Shown here piece by piece: positions 1-9,547 of a stretch of 64,000 nt of DNA. The notes beneath the pieces were generated by a model. It saw only the letters and a list, made by a program, of their open reading frames with translations. It ran no database searches and had not been told where the DNA came from. The stretch covers positions 62,001 through 126,000 of the forward strand of contig CAVKOU010000002.1 in the NCBI GenBank assembly GCA_963658085.1, in the 5' to 3' direction. The translations under genes were made by a program, and so were the position numbers. This DNA comes from CAKRJP01 sp963658085 (lineage in GTDB: Bacteria > Bacillota > Clostridia > Lachnospirales > Lachnospiraceae). The first letter of the stretch is position 1. Each line of letters begins with the position of its first letter.

Positions 1-1
1 A

Positions 2-391
2 AGATATTCTGTGCAGAATATCTCAGAACTTTTCGTGGCGGCCATTGCCCACCCCTATACTCGAATGGTCTGTGTTGTTTGGAATAAGACGGTTTTCTGG
101 GGGGAAATTACGGGAGTAAATGTGGAGTATACCATGTTTAACAGGGACGGAGATCCCATTCGCTCCAAAGTTCATGTGGAGATCCGTCAGGACGATAAAT
201 TTGACACAGATAATACAGCATCAAATTGGGAGAAGACCTTCGACGGCTTGTTTGAGGCAGGAAATAAACTGGCACAGAAAGCAACTTACAGCAGCACCAG
301 TGTTTCAGAAAATATGGTGGGAAAAAGTGGCGGAACGACCTTCCAACAACAGACTAAGAATATCGCCTCTAATTTTTTTCATCTTAGTTAA
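2..391 (+). CDS. CIS tube-proximal protein (Afp7-like), 5' end cut off by the window
   Basis: The frame is open to the left edge, so the GTG at 11 is probably not the true start and the N-terminus lies outside. The visible 129 residues contain an N-terminal beta-rich part around GEITGVNVEYTMFNRDGDP, a pattern typical of contractile-injection-system tube/LysM adaptor proteins that cap the inner tube at the baseplate. A low-complexity Ser/Thr/Gln tail follows. It stops 20 bases before the hub gene, in the order expected for a CIS baseplate operon. A LysM segment cannot be confirmed from the visible part. Family assignment is inferred from context and this short motif. Confidence 0.5.
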   Translation, partial: RYSVQNISELFVAAIAHPYTRMVCVVWNKTVFWGEITGVNVEYTMFNRDGDPIRSKVHVEIRQDDKFDTDNTASNWEKTFDGLFEAGNKLAQKATYSSTSVSENMVGKSGGTTFQQQTKNIASNFFHLS

Positions 392-411
392 GTAAATAAA
401 AGGAAAAACAT

Positions 412-1623
412 ATGGCTACTTTTAATTTTGAAGATTTAAAAACTATATACAGCGGATTAGAAGAAGCTTTTGTTGTGATCAAAATTGGCGGCAAGAGTAT
501 CGGAGATAAAAAGTATGGGTTAGCTGTATCCGATATTTATGTGGATCTTACCAGTGGATATGAGGCTTCTATTGCAGAGTTTTCAATCTATAATGTTTAT
601 GACAAGTCTACTGCAAGCTTTCATATGGACAGCAATCTGAAGAAATTTGTGACTCTGGGTGCAAAGGTGGAGATTGCCACAGGTTATGGCCGTCAGGCGA
701 AGAGTATATTTGTAGGGTCCGTTATGCGAGTGAATTACCGGCATGGTATGGAGGAGATTCCTTGTATCCGGGTATCTGCCATGGATGTAAAGGGTATCAT
801 GATGTCCAGCACTTATTCAAGACAATTGAAAGCTTCTTGTTTTTCTGGGGCTGTTCAGGAAATTTTGGAGAAGAGTGTTTATACAAACATGCAGTCCTCC
901 GGCATTATTGAGGAGATTCGAGTGACGGATACCCCAGATAAAGAAGGTTCCGGGCTAAGTGCCAAAGAGGATAGTTCCTTAAGCGGTGTAGGCTCTATGA
1001 CTGGCACTGGCAGTAGCTCTAGCAGTTCTGAAGTGACAGACAGAACCATCGAGATGGTGGCAGAAAGTGACTATGAATTTATCGTAAAGGCAGCCAAGCG
1101 TTACAATTATGAATTCTTTACCGAGTGTGGAAGTGTTTATTTTAGGAAGGCAAAGTCGGATACCGACATCAGGCTTGTAGTGACCCCTGACATGGGAATG
1201 TATAGTTTTGACATTTCCTATGATGTTACGGGAGTGGCCAACCAGGTTACGGTAAGAGCCACTGATGCTTCCAAGGCGAAGCTTATACAGGCGGTGCAGA
1301 AGAATCAGAACAGTCTGCCAAATAAGGCGAAGAACCTGATCAAAGGAAGCGAAAAGGTTTACATAGATGCTACGGCAACTTCCAAGGAGGAGGCAGAGTA
1401 CAGAGCCCAGTCCATTATGGACCAGGTGGCCTACAGATTTGGCTCCTTTGAATGTGAGATGCAAGGATTGCCAGAGTATCTGCCGGGATATTTTATGGAA
1501 CTTTCCGGATTGGGAGAAGGGATTGACAATACTTTTTATATCAACCGGGTGATTCATGAGATGACAAAAGACGGAAAGTATTTAGTGAAATTAGAAGGAA
1601 AAGCAGCTGGATTAAAGGAGTAA
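412..1623 (+). CDS. CIS baseplate hub protein, phage late-control gpD / VgrG N-terminal type
   Basis: The 403-residue protein matches the late-control D (gp27-like) hub family. These proteins form the trimeric hub linking the inner tube to the central spike. The N-terminal half has the repeated beta-barrel pattern (VSDIYVDLTSGYEASIAEF, then a FVGSVMRVNYR strand). A Gly/Ser-rich loop lies at about residues 180-207, and the C-terminal half carries the second barrel with PDMGMYSFDISYD. The spike/OB-fold part of VgrG is absent and is supplied by the next gene, so hub and spike are split here, unlike fused VgrG. The spacing of 6 bases to the spike gene indicates one transcript. Confidence 0.8.
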   Translation: MATFNFEDLKTIYSGLEEAFVVIKIGGKSIGDKKYGLAVSDIYVDLTSGYEASIAEFSIYNVYDKSTASFHMDSNLKKFVTLGAKVEIATGYGRQAKSIFVGSVMRVNYRHGMEEIPCIRVSAMDVKGIMMSSTYSRQLKASCFSGAVQEILEKSVYTNMQSSGIIEEIRVTDTPDKEGSGLSAKEDSSLSGVGSMTGTGSSSSSSEVTDRTIEMVAESDYEFIVKAAKRYNYEFFTECGSVYFRKAKSDTDIRLVVTPDMGMYSFDISYDVTGVANQVTVRATDASKAKLIQAVQKNQNSLPNKAKNLIKGSEKVYIDATATSKEEAEYRAQSIMDQVAYRFGSFECEMQGLPEYLPGYFMELSGLGEGIDNTFYINRVIHEMTKDGKYLVKLEGKAAGLKE

Positions 1624-1629
1624 TCATAC

Positions 1630-2442
1630 ATGGGTTTATACGATATTATGGATGAGATCGCCGCCAAGCAGGTGACTAAAACAGAGACCGGTGACAATCG
1701 GATGCCCGGAGTTGTAATTGGAATTGTCCAGTCCAACTATGCGCAGGAGATGCCGGGCCGTATCTGTGTGGAGATTCCTGTCAGGGATGCTTCGGCAAAT
1801 GAATTAAAGTGGGCTAGAGTTGCCATGCCTTATAGCGGAACCAAGTGGGGATTTTATTTCCTGCCGGAGGTGGGAGATCAGGTCCTTGTGGCTTTTGAAA
1901 ATGGAAATATCGAGAAACCTTATATCATCGGCTGTATTCCGAAGGACAGCAATAAATTTTTGACCGGTTCCGTAAAGGAAAAAAATGACTGCAAGCGCAT
2001 CGTTACCAAGAATGGAAATACTATAGAGTTTGCAGATGTGCCGGATAAGGATGGAGAGTCGGACAAGATTTTGATTCACACATCCAACAAGACTCATAAC
2101 CTGACTTTGGATAACGAGAAGGGGCTTATGAGTCTCAGCGATAAAGAAGGAAAGAATCTCATAGAGATCAAGACCACAGATGGAAAGATCAATGTGAAGA
2201 CAGAGCAGAAGATGACCATCAATGTAGGAGATTCCATAGAGCTAATGTTAAATGGCGAGACCGGAACCATCAGCGTAAAATGCAATAAGTTGAAGGTGGA
2301 AGCAGACCAAAGTGCCAAGCTAGAGACCAATGGTAAATTTGGTCTCAGTGGAGGAAATGTTGCGGTGGATGCATCGGCTTCCTTCAAAGTCAGCAGCAGT
2401 GGAATCAGCAGTATCGGCGGCTCACCGGTGAAGATCGGCTAG
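1630..2442 (+). CDS. CIS central spike protein, baseplate assembly gpV / gp5 OB-fold type
   Basis: The protein has 270 residues. Residues about 25-115 form the gp5/VgrG-like OB domain (PGVVIGIVQSNYAQEMPG, then FYFLPEVGDQVLVAFENG and PYIIGCI). The remainder is a repetitive, beta-strand-rich stretch with short Gly/Asn/Lys turns, consistent with the intertwined beta-helix of a trimeric spike that pierces the target membrane. No lysozyme domain is present. A separate PAAR tip protein was not seen in the window. It lies between the hub and gp25-like genes, as expected for a contractile baseplate. Confidence 0.82.
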   Translation: MGLYDIMDEIAAKQVTKTETGDNRMPGVVIGIVQSNYAQEMPGRICVEIPVRDASANELKWARVAMPYSGTKWGFYFLPEVGDQVLVAFENGNIEKPYIIGCIPKDSNKFLTGSVKEKNDCKRIVTKNGNTIEFADVPDKDGESDKILIHTSNKTHNLTLDNEKGLMSLSDKEGKNLIEIKTTDGKINVKTEQKMTINVGDSIELMLNGETGTISVKCNKLKVEADQSAKLETNGKFGLSGGNVAVDASASFKVSSSGISSIGGSPVKIG

Positions 2443-2458
2443 TAGGGAGGAAAGATAC

Positions 2459-2905
2459 ATGAGAGAAAATACATTTTTAGGGAGAGGAATGAAGTTCCCG
2501 CCTCAGATCAATCCCGCTACCGGGCGGTTTGTCACATCAGAAAATCAACAGAGCGTGAAGGAGAGCATTTATCTGATCCTAATGACGCAGAAGACAGAGC
2601 GTCTTATGCGTCCGGATTTTGGAAGCCGTGCCTCCAGCTATGTATTTGGAGAGACGGATCTTACAATGTTAAATCTTATGTCCAGTCAGATCCGTTCCGA
2701 TATTCTGAGTAATGAACCACGAGTTGCCAGCGTAGATGTAAAACTAGACTACAACAGTAAACCGGGATGTTTATTTGTAAATATCGCATGCCAGATTCGG
2801 GGCAGCAATGTGACAGAGAATATGGTATTCCCGTTCTATCTTGGAGAAGCACCGAAGGAAGAGGAAACAGAATATGAAGCAGTGGAAGACGATAACATCC
2901 AGTGA
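2459..2905 (+). CDS. CIS baseplate wedge protein, gp25/gpW-like
   Basis: This 148-residue protein carries the gp25-like core: RLMRPDFGSRASSYVFGE followed by a region ending in EPRVASVDVKLDY. Family members nucleate sheath assembly on the baseplate wedge; the usual length is about 120-150 residues, so it is complete. A GGGAGG-like ribosome site precedes the ATG at 2459. The 3' end overlaps the next gene by 32 bases, which supports coupled translation. An acidic tail (EAPKEEETEYEAVEDDN) is unusual but may simply reflect that overlap. Confidence 0.85.
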   Translation: MRENTFLGRGMKFPPQINPATGRFVTSENQQSVKESIYLILMTQKTERLMRPDFGSRASSYVFGETDLTMLNLMSSQIRSDILSNEPRVASVDVKLDYNSKPGCLFVNIACQIRGSNVTENMVFPFYLGEAPKEEETEYEAVEDDNIQ

Positions 2906-5900
2906 TTATATAATTGACAATCGAAAAAAGAAAGAGATCCTAGATCGGATTAAGAGTCTGGCAAAATCCTACACTCCGGAGTGGCAGTTTAATGAGGAGG
3001 ATCCGGATATCGGTTCCGTTATCGCTCTTCTTTTTGCGGATCAGATGCAGGACAATGTAAGACGATATAATACTACCTTAGAGCGGGACTATGTAGAGCT
3101 TGTGAATATGCTTGGTATTTCCCCCAAGGCAGCCTATCCGGCTCATAGCATCGTGCAGATGAACATGATCCCGGATACGATTCCCGGACAGAAGATCAAG
3201 AAGGGAACCAAGCTTTTAGGTGGGATGGACGAAGAAAAACCGATCATTTTTGAGACGGCTCACGGAATCTATATCACAGAGGCGAAGCTTACTACTATGT
3301 TTATGGCTTCCGGCCTTACAGGAAAAGTGATTCCTTTAAAGGGATCCTTTGCACCGGTGGAGTTTATTTCCAAGGATATGGAAGTGGTGGAAGATGTGGA
3401 GGAAAATGTGCAGGTGATGGAACTTGCTCCCGAGACAGATAGCTCACAGACCTCTGAGTCTATAGAGCTTCCGGAGATTTCTGAACCTGTGAGTGAGATG
3501 GAAAGCGAGACTTTTCAAGAATTTTCCCTGTTTGATTTTTCGGGAGAGGGATATGGAAAGACAGGACTTGTTATGTATCATACCCATCTCTTTGATGAGA
3601 TTGAAAATGATATCTGGATGGATCTTCCCGGAGCTTTCGGATTAGTAAATGGAATTCTAAAAGGGGATTATAGTCTTTATTACTACGGAGAAAATGGTTT
3701 CGAGAAGATCACGGATCTTCGAGGGGAACAGGGAAGATACTTAGTATTTAGAAAATCTAAGGTCTGCAAGAAAGTGCGCCTTGGAAATGAGGAATATTCG
3801 GCTCTGCTTTTAAAACCGGAGAAGATCGTTGGGAAAAATGTTACAGTCTCAGATATTCGTTTTTCTTCCGCAGGAAAGCCTTCGTCACCAGATTATGTAA
3901 TGGATAGTTTTTCTGAATTGGATGTGAAAAAATTCTATCCTTTTGGAAAGCGTTTGACATTGTTTTCAGATCTATATATCGGTCATAGTTATTTTTCAAA
4001 TCCAGGGGCATCTATTAGTATCGATTTTGATTTGGAATTTGAGAAACATTTGGCATCTCTTCCGGAGGCAAAGGAAGAAGAAGTTTTAAAAATCATTAAG
4101 AAAAAACCAAAACGTGATGTGGTTGGTGCCGTAGCAGAAGTTTATGCAGACGAAATCACCATTGAATATTACAACGGCGTTGGTTGGAAGAAACTTCCGG
4201 TGCAGCGTCCGGTTGCCAACTTGTTCCAGGACGATACAGCAGGACACTGTAAACTGGAGTTCCAGTGCCCGAAAGACTGGAGATCCACAGATACCGGTGG
4301 ATATCAGGGCCTTAGCGTCAGAATTCAGCTAATCCGGTCCGATAACTGTTACTTCCAGCCGGGACTTCATCACTGTCCGGTAATCAAAAATTTAAAAGTA
4401 GCTTATAGCTATGAAAAGCAGTATGAGCGCCCGGACCGACTTATTAGTTTCCAGGGAAATAAGCGCTGGGATATTACCAACCGGATGGCAGAGGATGAGA
4501 TCTGTCCAATCTTATTTAGAAGTAATTACAACGATACAGCCCTGTATCTGGGCTTTGATAAAAAGATGCAAGATGGTCCCGTGGGACTGATGTTTAAGCT
4601 TGGAGAGATGGAAAGAGAATCCTTAGGAAAACTGATTTTCCAGTATTCTACCAGGGATGGATTTTCAAGACTTAAATTAACGGATCGCACCGATGGTCTA
4701 AATCATACGGGCATGATTTTATTTATACCGCCGTCAGATATGGCAAAGAAAACCTTAGAGGGAAAGGAAGCCTATTGGATCAAGATCATCGACGAAGATT
4801 CTTATCTTGAAAAACACCCGATCCGCAGACCTTTCGTTGAGGAAATTGCCTTAAATGCAGTGGAAGTAGACAACATCGAGACCATGGACGAGGAAGAGTA
4901 TTACATCGACGCCTTCCAGCCGGATATGAGTTTCCCATTGACGGCCAGCAATATCTTGCGGGTAGATGTGTGGGTAAATGAAAAGACAGAATACACCGTC
5001 AGTGAGATGAAGCGACTTTTGATCGAAGAGCCGGGAGAAACCTATGCAGAATACGACATTCGAGGAGAGATTCGAGACTTTTATGTGAAGTGGAAGGAAG
5101 TAGATAACTTTGATGGTTCCGAGAGTGGGGATCGTCACTATGTTATTGATCGTATCAATAATCGTATTCATTTTGGCGATGGTGTCAATGTGCGGATTCC
5201 AAAGAATACCGTGGGGGCGGCCTTTAAGACAGTAGTTCGATGTTGTGACGGAAGCAAGGCCAATGTTATGGCAGATGAGGTGGATGAATCCTTAGGTAAT
5301 CTTCAGTTTGTGGAGGAGATTCATAATCCGATCAGAGCTTATGGCGGTATGGATATGGAAAGCATGGAGGAAGCCCTGAGAAGAGGAACTACCATGTTAA
5401 ATACCAGACGCAGACTCATTTCCACGGTGGATTATGAGAGGGAAGTTCTAGACTATGCCCACAACGTTTCCCAGGTGAAAGTAGTTGTAGGAAATAAAAA
5501 AGACGGAACCTTTGACCCTGAGGCGATAAGCGTCGTAATATTAATGGAAGACTATAAAGACGGACACTTCTCTTTTGTAAATATCAGAAGACGCTTGAAG
5601 GAACATTTGCTTAATCAGTGTGAAATTACGGTAGATCCTGCGAAATTAGAGGTGGTGGAGCCACTGTTTGTGGAAGTGTCCGTGGAAGCATGGATTAAGG
5701 TGGTAAATCAGGACGATAGTTTTGAGATCCAGCAGAGTATCATAGAGATGCTTAAGGACTACTTAGATCCTGTAAAGAATAACAATTGGGAAATCGGCAG
5801 AGATGTGGTGGAAAGCCAGATCGAGCTACGGTTAAATATGGAGAAGGGCAGTGCCCTGATCCGTAAAATGATGATCATCTGTCGGTATCGGGATGAGGAC

Positions 5901-5987
5901 GGCGTTCACGAGACAGAGCTTAGCGCTCTTCGTGGAAATCCTTATACCATCGTTACCAGCGGAGAACACAAGATTCATTTTGAGTAA
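2874..5987 (+). CDS. CIS baseplate wedge protein J/gp47-like (Afp11-like), large
   Basis: The ATG at 2874 is preferred because AAGGAAGAGG sits 9 bases upstream; this gives 1037 residues. The N-terminus has the gp6/J signature (FNEEDPDIGSVIALLFADQM). The C-terminal third carries the Baseplate_J core, including YGGMDMESMEEALRRG with RRLISTVDYEREV, and a final segment with DYLDPVKNNNWEIG. These proteins form the iris ring around the hub. An acidic Ser/Glu linker lies at roughly residues 180-215 and separates an N-terminal wedge part from a large beta-rich middle. It is followed 14 bases later by a second wedge protein, as in Afp11-Afp12 pairs. Confidence 0.82.
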   Translation: MKQWKTITSSDYIIDNRKKKEILDRIKSLAKSYTPEWQFNEEDPDIGSVIALLFADQMQDNVRRYNTTLERDYVELVNMLGISPKAAYPAHSIVQMNMIPDTIPGQKIKKGTKLLGGMDEEKPIIFETAHGIYITEAKLTTMFMASGLTGKVIPLKGSFAPVEFISKDMEVVEDVEENVQVMELAPETDSSQTSESIELPEISEPVSEMESETFQEFSLFDFSGEGYGKTGLVMYHTHLFDEIENDIWMDLPGAFGLVNGILKGDYSLYYYGENGFEKITDLRGEQGRYLVFRKSKVCKKVRLGNEEYSALLLKPEKIVGKNVTVSDIRFSSAGKPSSPDYVMDSFSELDVKKFYPFGKRLTLFSDLYIGHSYFSNPGASISIDFDLEFEKHLASLPEAKEEEVLKIIKKKPKRDVVGAVAEVYADEITIEYYNGVGWKKLPVQRPVANLFQDDTAGHCKLEFQCPKDWRSTDTGGYQGLSVRIQLIRSDNCYFQPGLHHCPVIKNLKVAYSYEKQYERPDRLISFQGNKRWDITNRMAEDEICPILFRSNYNDTALYLGFDKKMQDGPVGLMFKLGEMERESLGKLIFQYSTRDGFSRLKLTDRTDGLNHTGMILFIPPSDMAKKTLEGKEAYWIKIIDEDSYLEKHPIRRPFVEEIALNAVEVDNIETMDEEEYYIDAFQPDMSFPLTASNILRVDVWVNEKTEYTVSEMKRLLIEEPGETYAEYDIRGEIRDFYVKWKEVDNFDGSESGDRHYVIDRINNRIHFGDGVNVRIPKNTVGAAFKTVVRCCDGSKANVMADEVDESLGNLQFVEEIHNPIRAYGGMDMESMEEALRRGTTMLNTRRRLISTVDYEREVLDYAHNVSQVKVVVGNKKDGTFDPEAISVVILMEDYKDGHFSFVNIRRRLKEHLLNQCEITVDPAKLEVVEPLFVEVSVEAWIKVVNQDDSFEIQQSIIEMLKDYLDPVKNNNWEIGRDVVESQIELRLNMEKGSALIRKMMIICRYRDEDGVHETELSALRGNPYTIVTSGEHKIHFE

Positions 5988-6001
5988 AAAGGGAGTACTA
6001 T

Positions 6002-8113
6002 ATGCTGAATGCAAGAAGCATGCCATTAAAATCATATGACGAATTAATGGAAGAAAATCTGAATAAGATTCCGATCTATACTAATGAGTGGACGAATTTC
6101 AATCCGGCGGATCCGGGAATCACCACTTTGGAGAATCTTTCTGCTCTTCAGATTCTTCAGCAGTCCCAGATTGATGAGGTGACACCTTCTGTCCGGGCGA
6201 AGCTTCTGGAGATGATGGGTTATACCCCAAAAAAGGGGAAAAATGCAGAAATTTATCTGGAACCAAGAGGAATCAAGGAGTCCTTTGATATTCCGGCGGA
6301 TCAGAGATTTCTGGTGGGAGATATCAGCTTTGAGACCAGCCTTCCCCGCCATATCACAGCCAGTCATATGGTGGGGTTATATAGAGAGACTGAAAGTGGC
6401 ATCAAAAATATCAGCTATATTTTGGAGGAGGATGTCACTTTACAGGCAGAAGTATTTGGGAAGATTCCGCAGGAGGGATCTGCCCTTTACTTCGTTATGG
6501 ACCAACCTTTGGGAGAAGGTGAATATGGCACGATTTATGTAGATATTGCTAGTCATTGCGTCCGCAATCCCTTCCACAAAGACAGAGACCTTTCCTTTGC
6601 TTCTATTCAGTGGGAATGCTATACAGAAGAGGGATTTGTTCCCTTGGAGGTGAAGGATGAGACCCATGGATTTATTCAGGGTGGATATATCAGATTTAGA
6701 CAGCCGGCGAAAGTGGCTGCTTGTTACGAAAAAGGCGAAATTTCCGGATACGTTTACCGGGCAACCCTCACGGAAAATCAGTATGATGTGGTGCCGGTGA
6801 TGACCTACATGTCAGGATTTTTGTTCCCGGTTTATCAGAAGGAGACCATGATCATTGCTCACTCCTTCCAAAGTGCTTCATCTGTGATCGTAAACAGTGC
6901 CATGATGGAAAATGGTTATATTAAAGTTTATGGTAAAGAGCAAAAGGGAACTTCCTATATGGAATATCAGGAGAGCATGGGAGGAGAAGAGACTGGCCGT
7001 TTCTATCGAAAGAAGAAATTAGGTGTTGGCCATTATGCTTTTGAATTTGATAAAGAGGCCTTTGGATATGCACCGGGACGTGTGAAAAATGCGGTAAAAG
7101 TGGTAATATATAGCGAAGAAATGATGCGCCAATATTTCCTGGGAGAGATCGGAGGCTATGACAATCAGGAATTTGCTCTTCCAAAGCAACATGTAGTGAC
7201 TGCGACCTTTTCGGTTATTGCAGAGCGGGAGCTTCCAAATGGAGAGAAAATTTATGATTTCTTAAAGCCTGGACGTGGGGGAACCAGAGAGATGAGCTAC
7301 TCTCTCTATGAAAGTGGCGGAAGGATCAAGATTGCAAATCCCGGTTCCTATGTAGGCGCAAAGCTTTATCTTGGATCTTTGGCTGTGACTTTAGGGCCTG
7401 ATGGAAATGTTCGTCAGGGAAACAGGTTCTATCCGGTGAATTTGGAAAATAAACAGGCCATCCGCTTTGTGAATCCGGCGGTGGGAACCGGTGGATGCTT
7501 CAAGGAAACCCTGGAGGAGGTAAGAAAGCGGTTTATTAAAGATATCAATACTCCAGAGACAGCAACAACTCCTGCAGATTACGAGAGTTTGATTAAGAGA
7601 ACGCCGGGACTGTGCATCAGAAAAGTGAAAGCCTGGATGGATTATGCAAGAAACGAAGTACAGGCAGTGGTGCTCCCTGATAATGAGGAGACCTATCCAA
7701 AGCTTTCGGATAAGTATCGTTTAGAAATCGAAAGATGGTTGGAGGAACGGCGCCTTTTATGTACGAGACTTCGGGTGCGTCAGCCGGTTTATACAGCAGT
7801 ATTTACCAAGGGAACTATTTATGTGAAACCACATTATGAAGGATGCAGGGAACAAATCCAGGAAGTAATTCGGAGAAATTTGGATTATATCAACGGAAAT
7901 CAGCAGTTTGGGCAGATCCTTCGGTTCGACAGACTCTTCCATGAGATCGAAAGCTTAGACTGCGTATCTTACATTTATGAATTGAGCGTAAATCCACAGA
8001 ATGCAGCCTATGCTATGGTGGACGGAACGGATATTGTTCCTGCAGAAAATTGTTTGCTCTATCCGGGAAGCATGAAGCTAGACATTTTGCCACTTCCTAA
8101 CAGAGACAAATAA
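6002..8113 (+). CDS. Second CIS baseplate wedge protein, J-like (Afp12-like)
   Basis: The 703-residue protein starts with NEWTNFNPADPGITTLENLS, the motif shared by the second putative baseplate assembly protein of eCIS loci and the previous gene's EDPDIGSV region. The C-terminal part contains INTPETATTPADYESLIKR and FGQILRFDRLFHEIESLDCV, matching the J-like core. Together with the larger protein it would form the heterodimeric wedge arms. The ATG at 6002 follows AAAAGGGAG. I did not find an added enzymatic domain; the middle appears to be beta-rich structural filler. Confidence 0.78.
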   Translation: MLNARSMPLKSYDELMEENLNKIPIYTNEWTNFNPADPGITTLENLSALQILQQSQIDEVTPSVRAKLLEMMGYTPKKGKNAEIYLEPRGIKESFDIPADQRFLVGDISFETSLPRHITASHMVGLYRETESGIKNISYILEEDVTLQAEVFGKIPQEGSALYFVMDQPLGEGEYGTIYVDIASHCVRNPFHKDRDLSFASIQWECYTEEGFVPLEVKDETHGFIQGGYIRFRQPAKVAACYEKGEISGYVYRATLTENQYDVVPVMTYMSGFLFPVYQKETMIIAHSFQSASSVIVNSAMMENGYIKVYGKEQKGTSYMEYQESMGGEETGRFYRKKKLGVGHYAFEFDKEAFGYAPGRVKNAVKVVIYSEEMMRQYFLGEIGGYDNQEFALPKQHVVTATFSVIAERELPNGEKIYDFLKPGRGGTREMSYSLYESGGRIKIANPGSYVGAKLYLGSLAVTLGPDGNVRQGNRFYPVNLENKQAIRFVNPAVGTGGCFKETLEEVRKRFIKDINTPETATTPADYESLIKRTPGLCIRKVKAWMDYARNEVQAVVLPDNEETYPKLSDKYRLEIERWLEERRLLCTRLRVRQPVYTAVFTKGTIYVKPHYEGCREQIQEVIRRNLDYINGNQQFGQILRFDRLFHEIESLDCVSYIYELSVNPQNAAYAMVDGTDIVPAENCLLYPGSMKLDILPLPNRDK

Positions 8114-8129
8114 GAGGGAGGTAGAGGAT

Positions 8130-9200
8130 ATGGCCGGAGTGGTTTTTTCTATCAAGAAAGGACAACTTAAAAGTGCATTATATAAGAGAATGGCTTATCA
8201 GGAGGATGGATGTGTCACCTGCGAAGAAGAGGGGGGCGTCCATTACTTTATTCTTCCTGCCTTAGATAGCGGCATGGAGAATTGCCCCTGGGGGCGGCTC
8301 AAATTCTCCATGGATTTGCCGGAAAATAGCGTATGTTATCTTTACGCTGCAGCCTGCAACCAGGAGGGAGAAAGAGATTATCTCATGGACCCGTCCGTGG
8401 AATTGATAGATAAAAAAAGATACTTAAGCAACTTAGGTTGCCTAAGATTTATTAATAAATCCGATGTTCTGCTCTACGAGATTGAGGGCAGATACCTGTG
8501 GCTTGCAGTGGAAATCATCGGAAAGGGAGCAACCATCTCGAATATGGAGATACAGGTTCCGGGAGACAACTTCATGGATGTGTTCCCGGAGGTTTACAGA
8601 GAAAAGAACAGTTTCTTCCACCGATATCTTTCTGTTTTTTCAAGTATTTATAATGATTTTCAGGAAAACCTGGATCAGAGAGAAAAGATGCTGGATATGG
8701 AGAAGGCACCGAAGAATCTGCTGGTGCTGTTCCTAAAATGGATGGGAATTGATGTGGATGGTGGATTCTTGGAGGAGGAAGATCTTCGAGCGCTTCTTAG
8801 GGAATCCGGAGAATTGATCAAATATAAAGGAACAAAACGGAGCATAGAGAAACTCTGCGAATTGTTTGTAGGAGAGAAGCCTACCATTTTGGAGAGAGGT
8901 CTCATGCAAAAGTATATTCGAAACAGCGAACAGGAGCTCTATGACAGTCTTTATGGAGACAGTCCTTACGATGTGACGCTGGTGATGAATAATATCGTGG
9001 AGGAACACAAAAAAGAGCAGTTATTACATTTGCTCAGGCAGTTTAAGCCGATTCGGTGTAGGCTTCATATCCTCTTTTTGAAGAAGCGAGGAGTTTTGGA
9101 TGAGCATACCTACCTGGATATGAATGCAGTAACCTTTACCCAGGAAACCGGACAGATGGATGTATCTACTTTACTGGATGGCGCTATTGTCCTTGACTAG
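8130..9200 (+). CDS. CIS tail protein, gpI / phage-tail-domain type
   Basis: The protein has 356 residues. Residues about 150-245 contain MDVFPEVYREKNSFFHRYLS, LVLFLKWMGIDVDGG and IKYKGTKRSIEKLCELFVG, the pattern of the gpI-like phage tail protein domain found at the end of CIS baseplate operons. This family joins the wedges to peripheral fibres or to a host anchor. The preceding 150 residues are beta-rich and not recognised. No tail-fibre gene follows, which is notable because fibres often come next. GGGAGG at 8114-8120 precedes the ATG by about 9 bases. Confidence 0.75.
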   Translation: MAGVVFSIKKGQLKSALYKRMAYQEDGCVTCEEEGGVHYFILPALDSGMENCPWGRLKFSMDLPENSVCYLYAAACNQEGERDYLMDPSVELIDKKRYLSNLGCLRFINKSDVLLYEIEGRYLWLAVEIIGKGATISNMEIQVPGDNFMDVFPEVYREKNSFFHRYLSVFSSIYNDFQENLDQREKMLDMEKAPKNLLVLFLKWMGIDVDGGFLEEEDLRALLRESGELIKYKGTKRSIEKLCELFVGEKPTILERGLMQKYIRNSEQELYDSLYGDSPYDVTLVMNNIVEEHKKEQLLHLLRQFKPIRCRLHILFLKKRGVLDEHTYLDMNAVTFTQETGQMDVSTLLDGAIVLD

Positions 9201-9235
9201 ACAGATTATAAATATTTAAAAAGGGAGATACCAGG

Positions 9236-9535
9236 ATGAATATCATTTCAACAGATTGTGGCACTCACATCCGCCTTATGGTGGAGGGGCGTGTGGATAC
9301 CAATACCAGTCCTCAGTTCCAGCAGGCGATATTGAATGCCTTTCAAAAGAAGAATGACGTAGTAATAGATTTTTTAAATGTTCCGGCAATTTCCAGTGCG
9401 GGTCTTAGAGCCTTGCTCATCGGACAGAAAACAGCAGCTTCTAAAAGGGGAAGTATGAAGCTTACCAATGTAGGAGATGTGGTAAAAAATGTCCTGGATA
9501 TGTCAGGATTTAGTTCGATTCTTACAGTGGAGTAG
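9236..9535 (+). CDS. STAS-domain anti-sigma-factor-antagonist-like protein
   Basis: This 99-residue protein is a stand-alone STAS domain of the SpoIIAA/RsbV type. Ser53/Ser54 lie in VPAISSAGLRALL, where SpoIIAA-class proteins carry the phosphorylated serine before the conserved Gly. Such proteins bind or release an HATPase_c kinase depending on phosphorylation. A matching kinase-like gene lies two genes downstream in the same run. No sigma factor is adjacent, so the output may be a CIS component rather than transcription; that is inference. It sits 35 bases after the baseplate gene and 12 bases before the FtsE-like gene. Confidence 0.85.
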   Translation: MNIISTDCGTHIRLMVEGRVDTNTSPQFQQAILNAFQKKNDVVIDFLNVPAISSAGLRALLIGQKTAASKRGSMKLTNVGDVVKNVLDMSGFSSILTVE

Positions 9536-9547
9536 AAAAGTAAAGGT

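Noticed and set aside
979..1557. 192-residue antisense frame in the hub gene
   Set aside because: No ribosome site or domain; the + strand hub protein explains the sequence.
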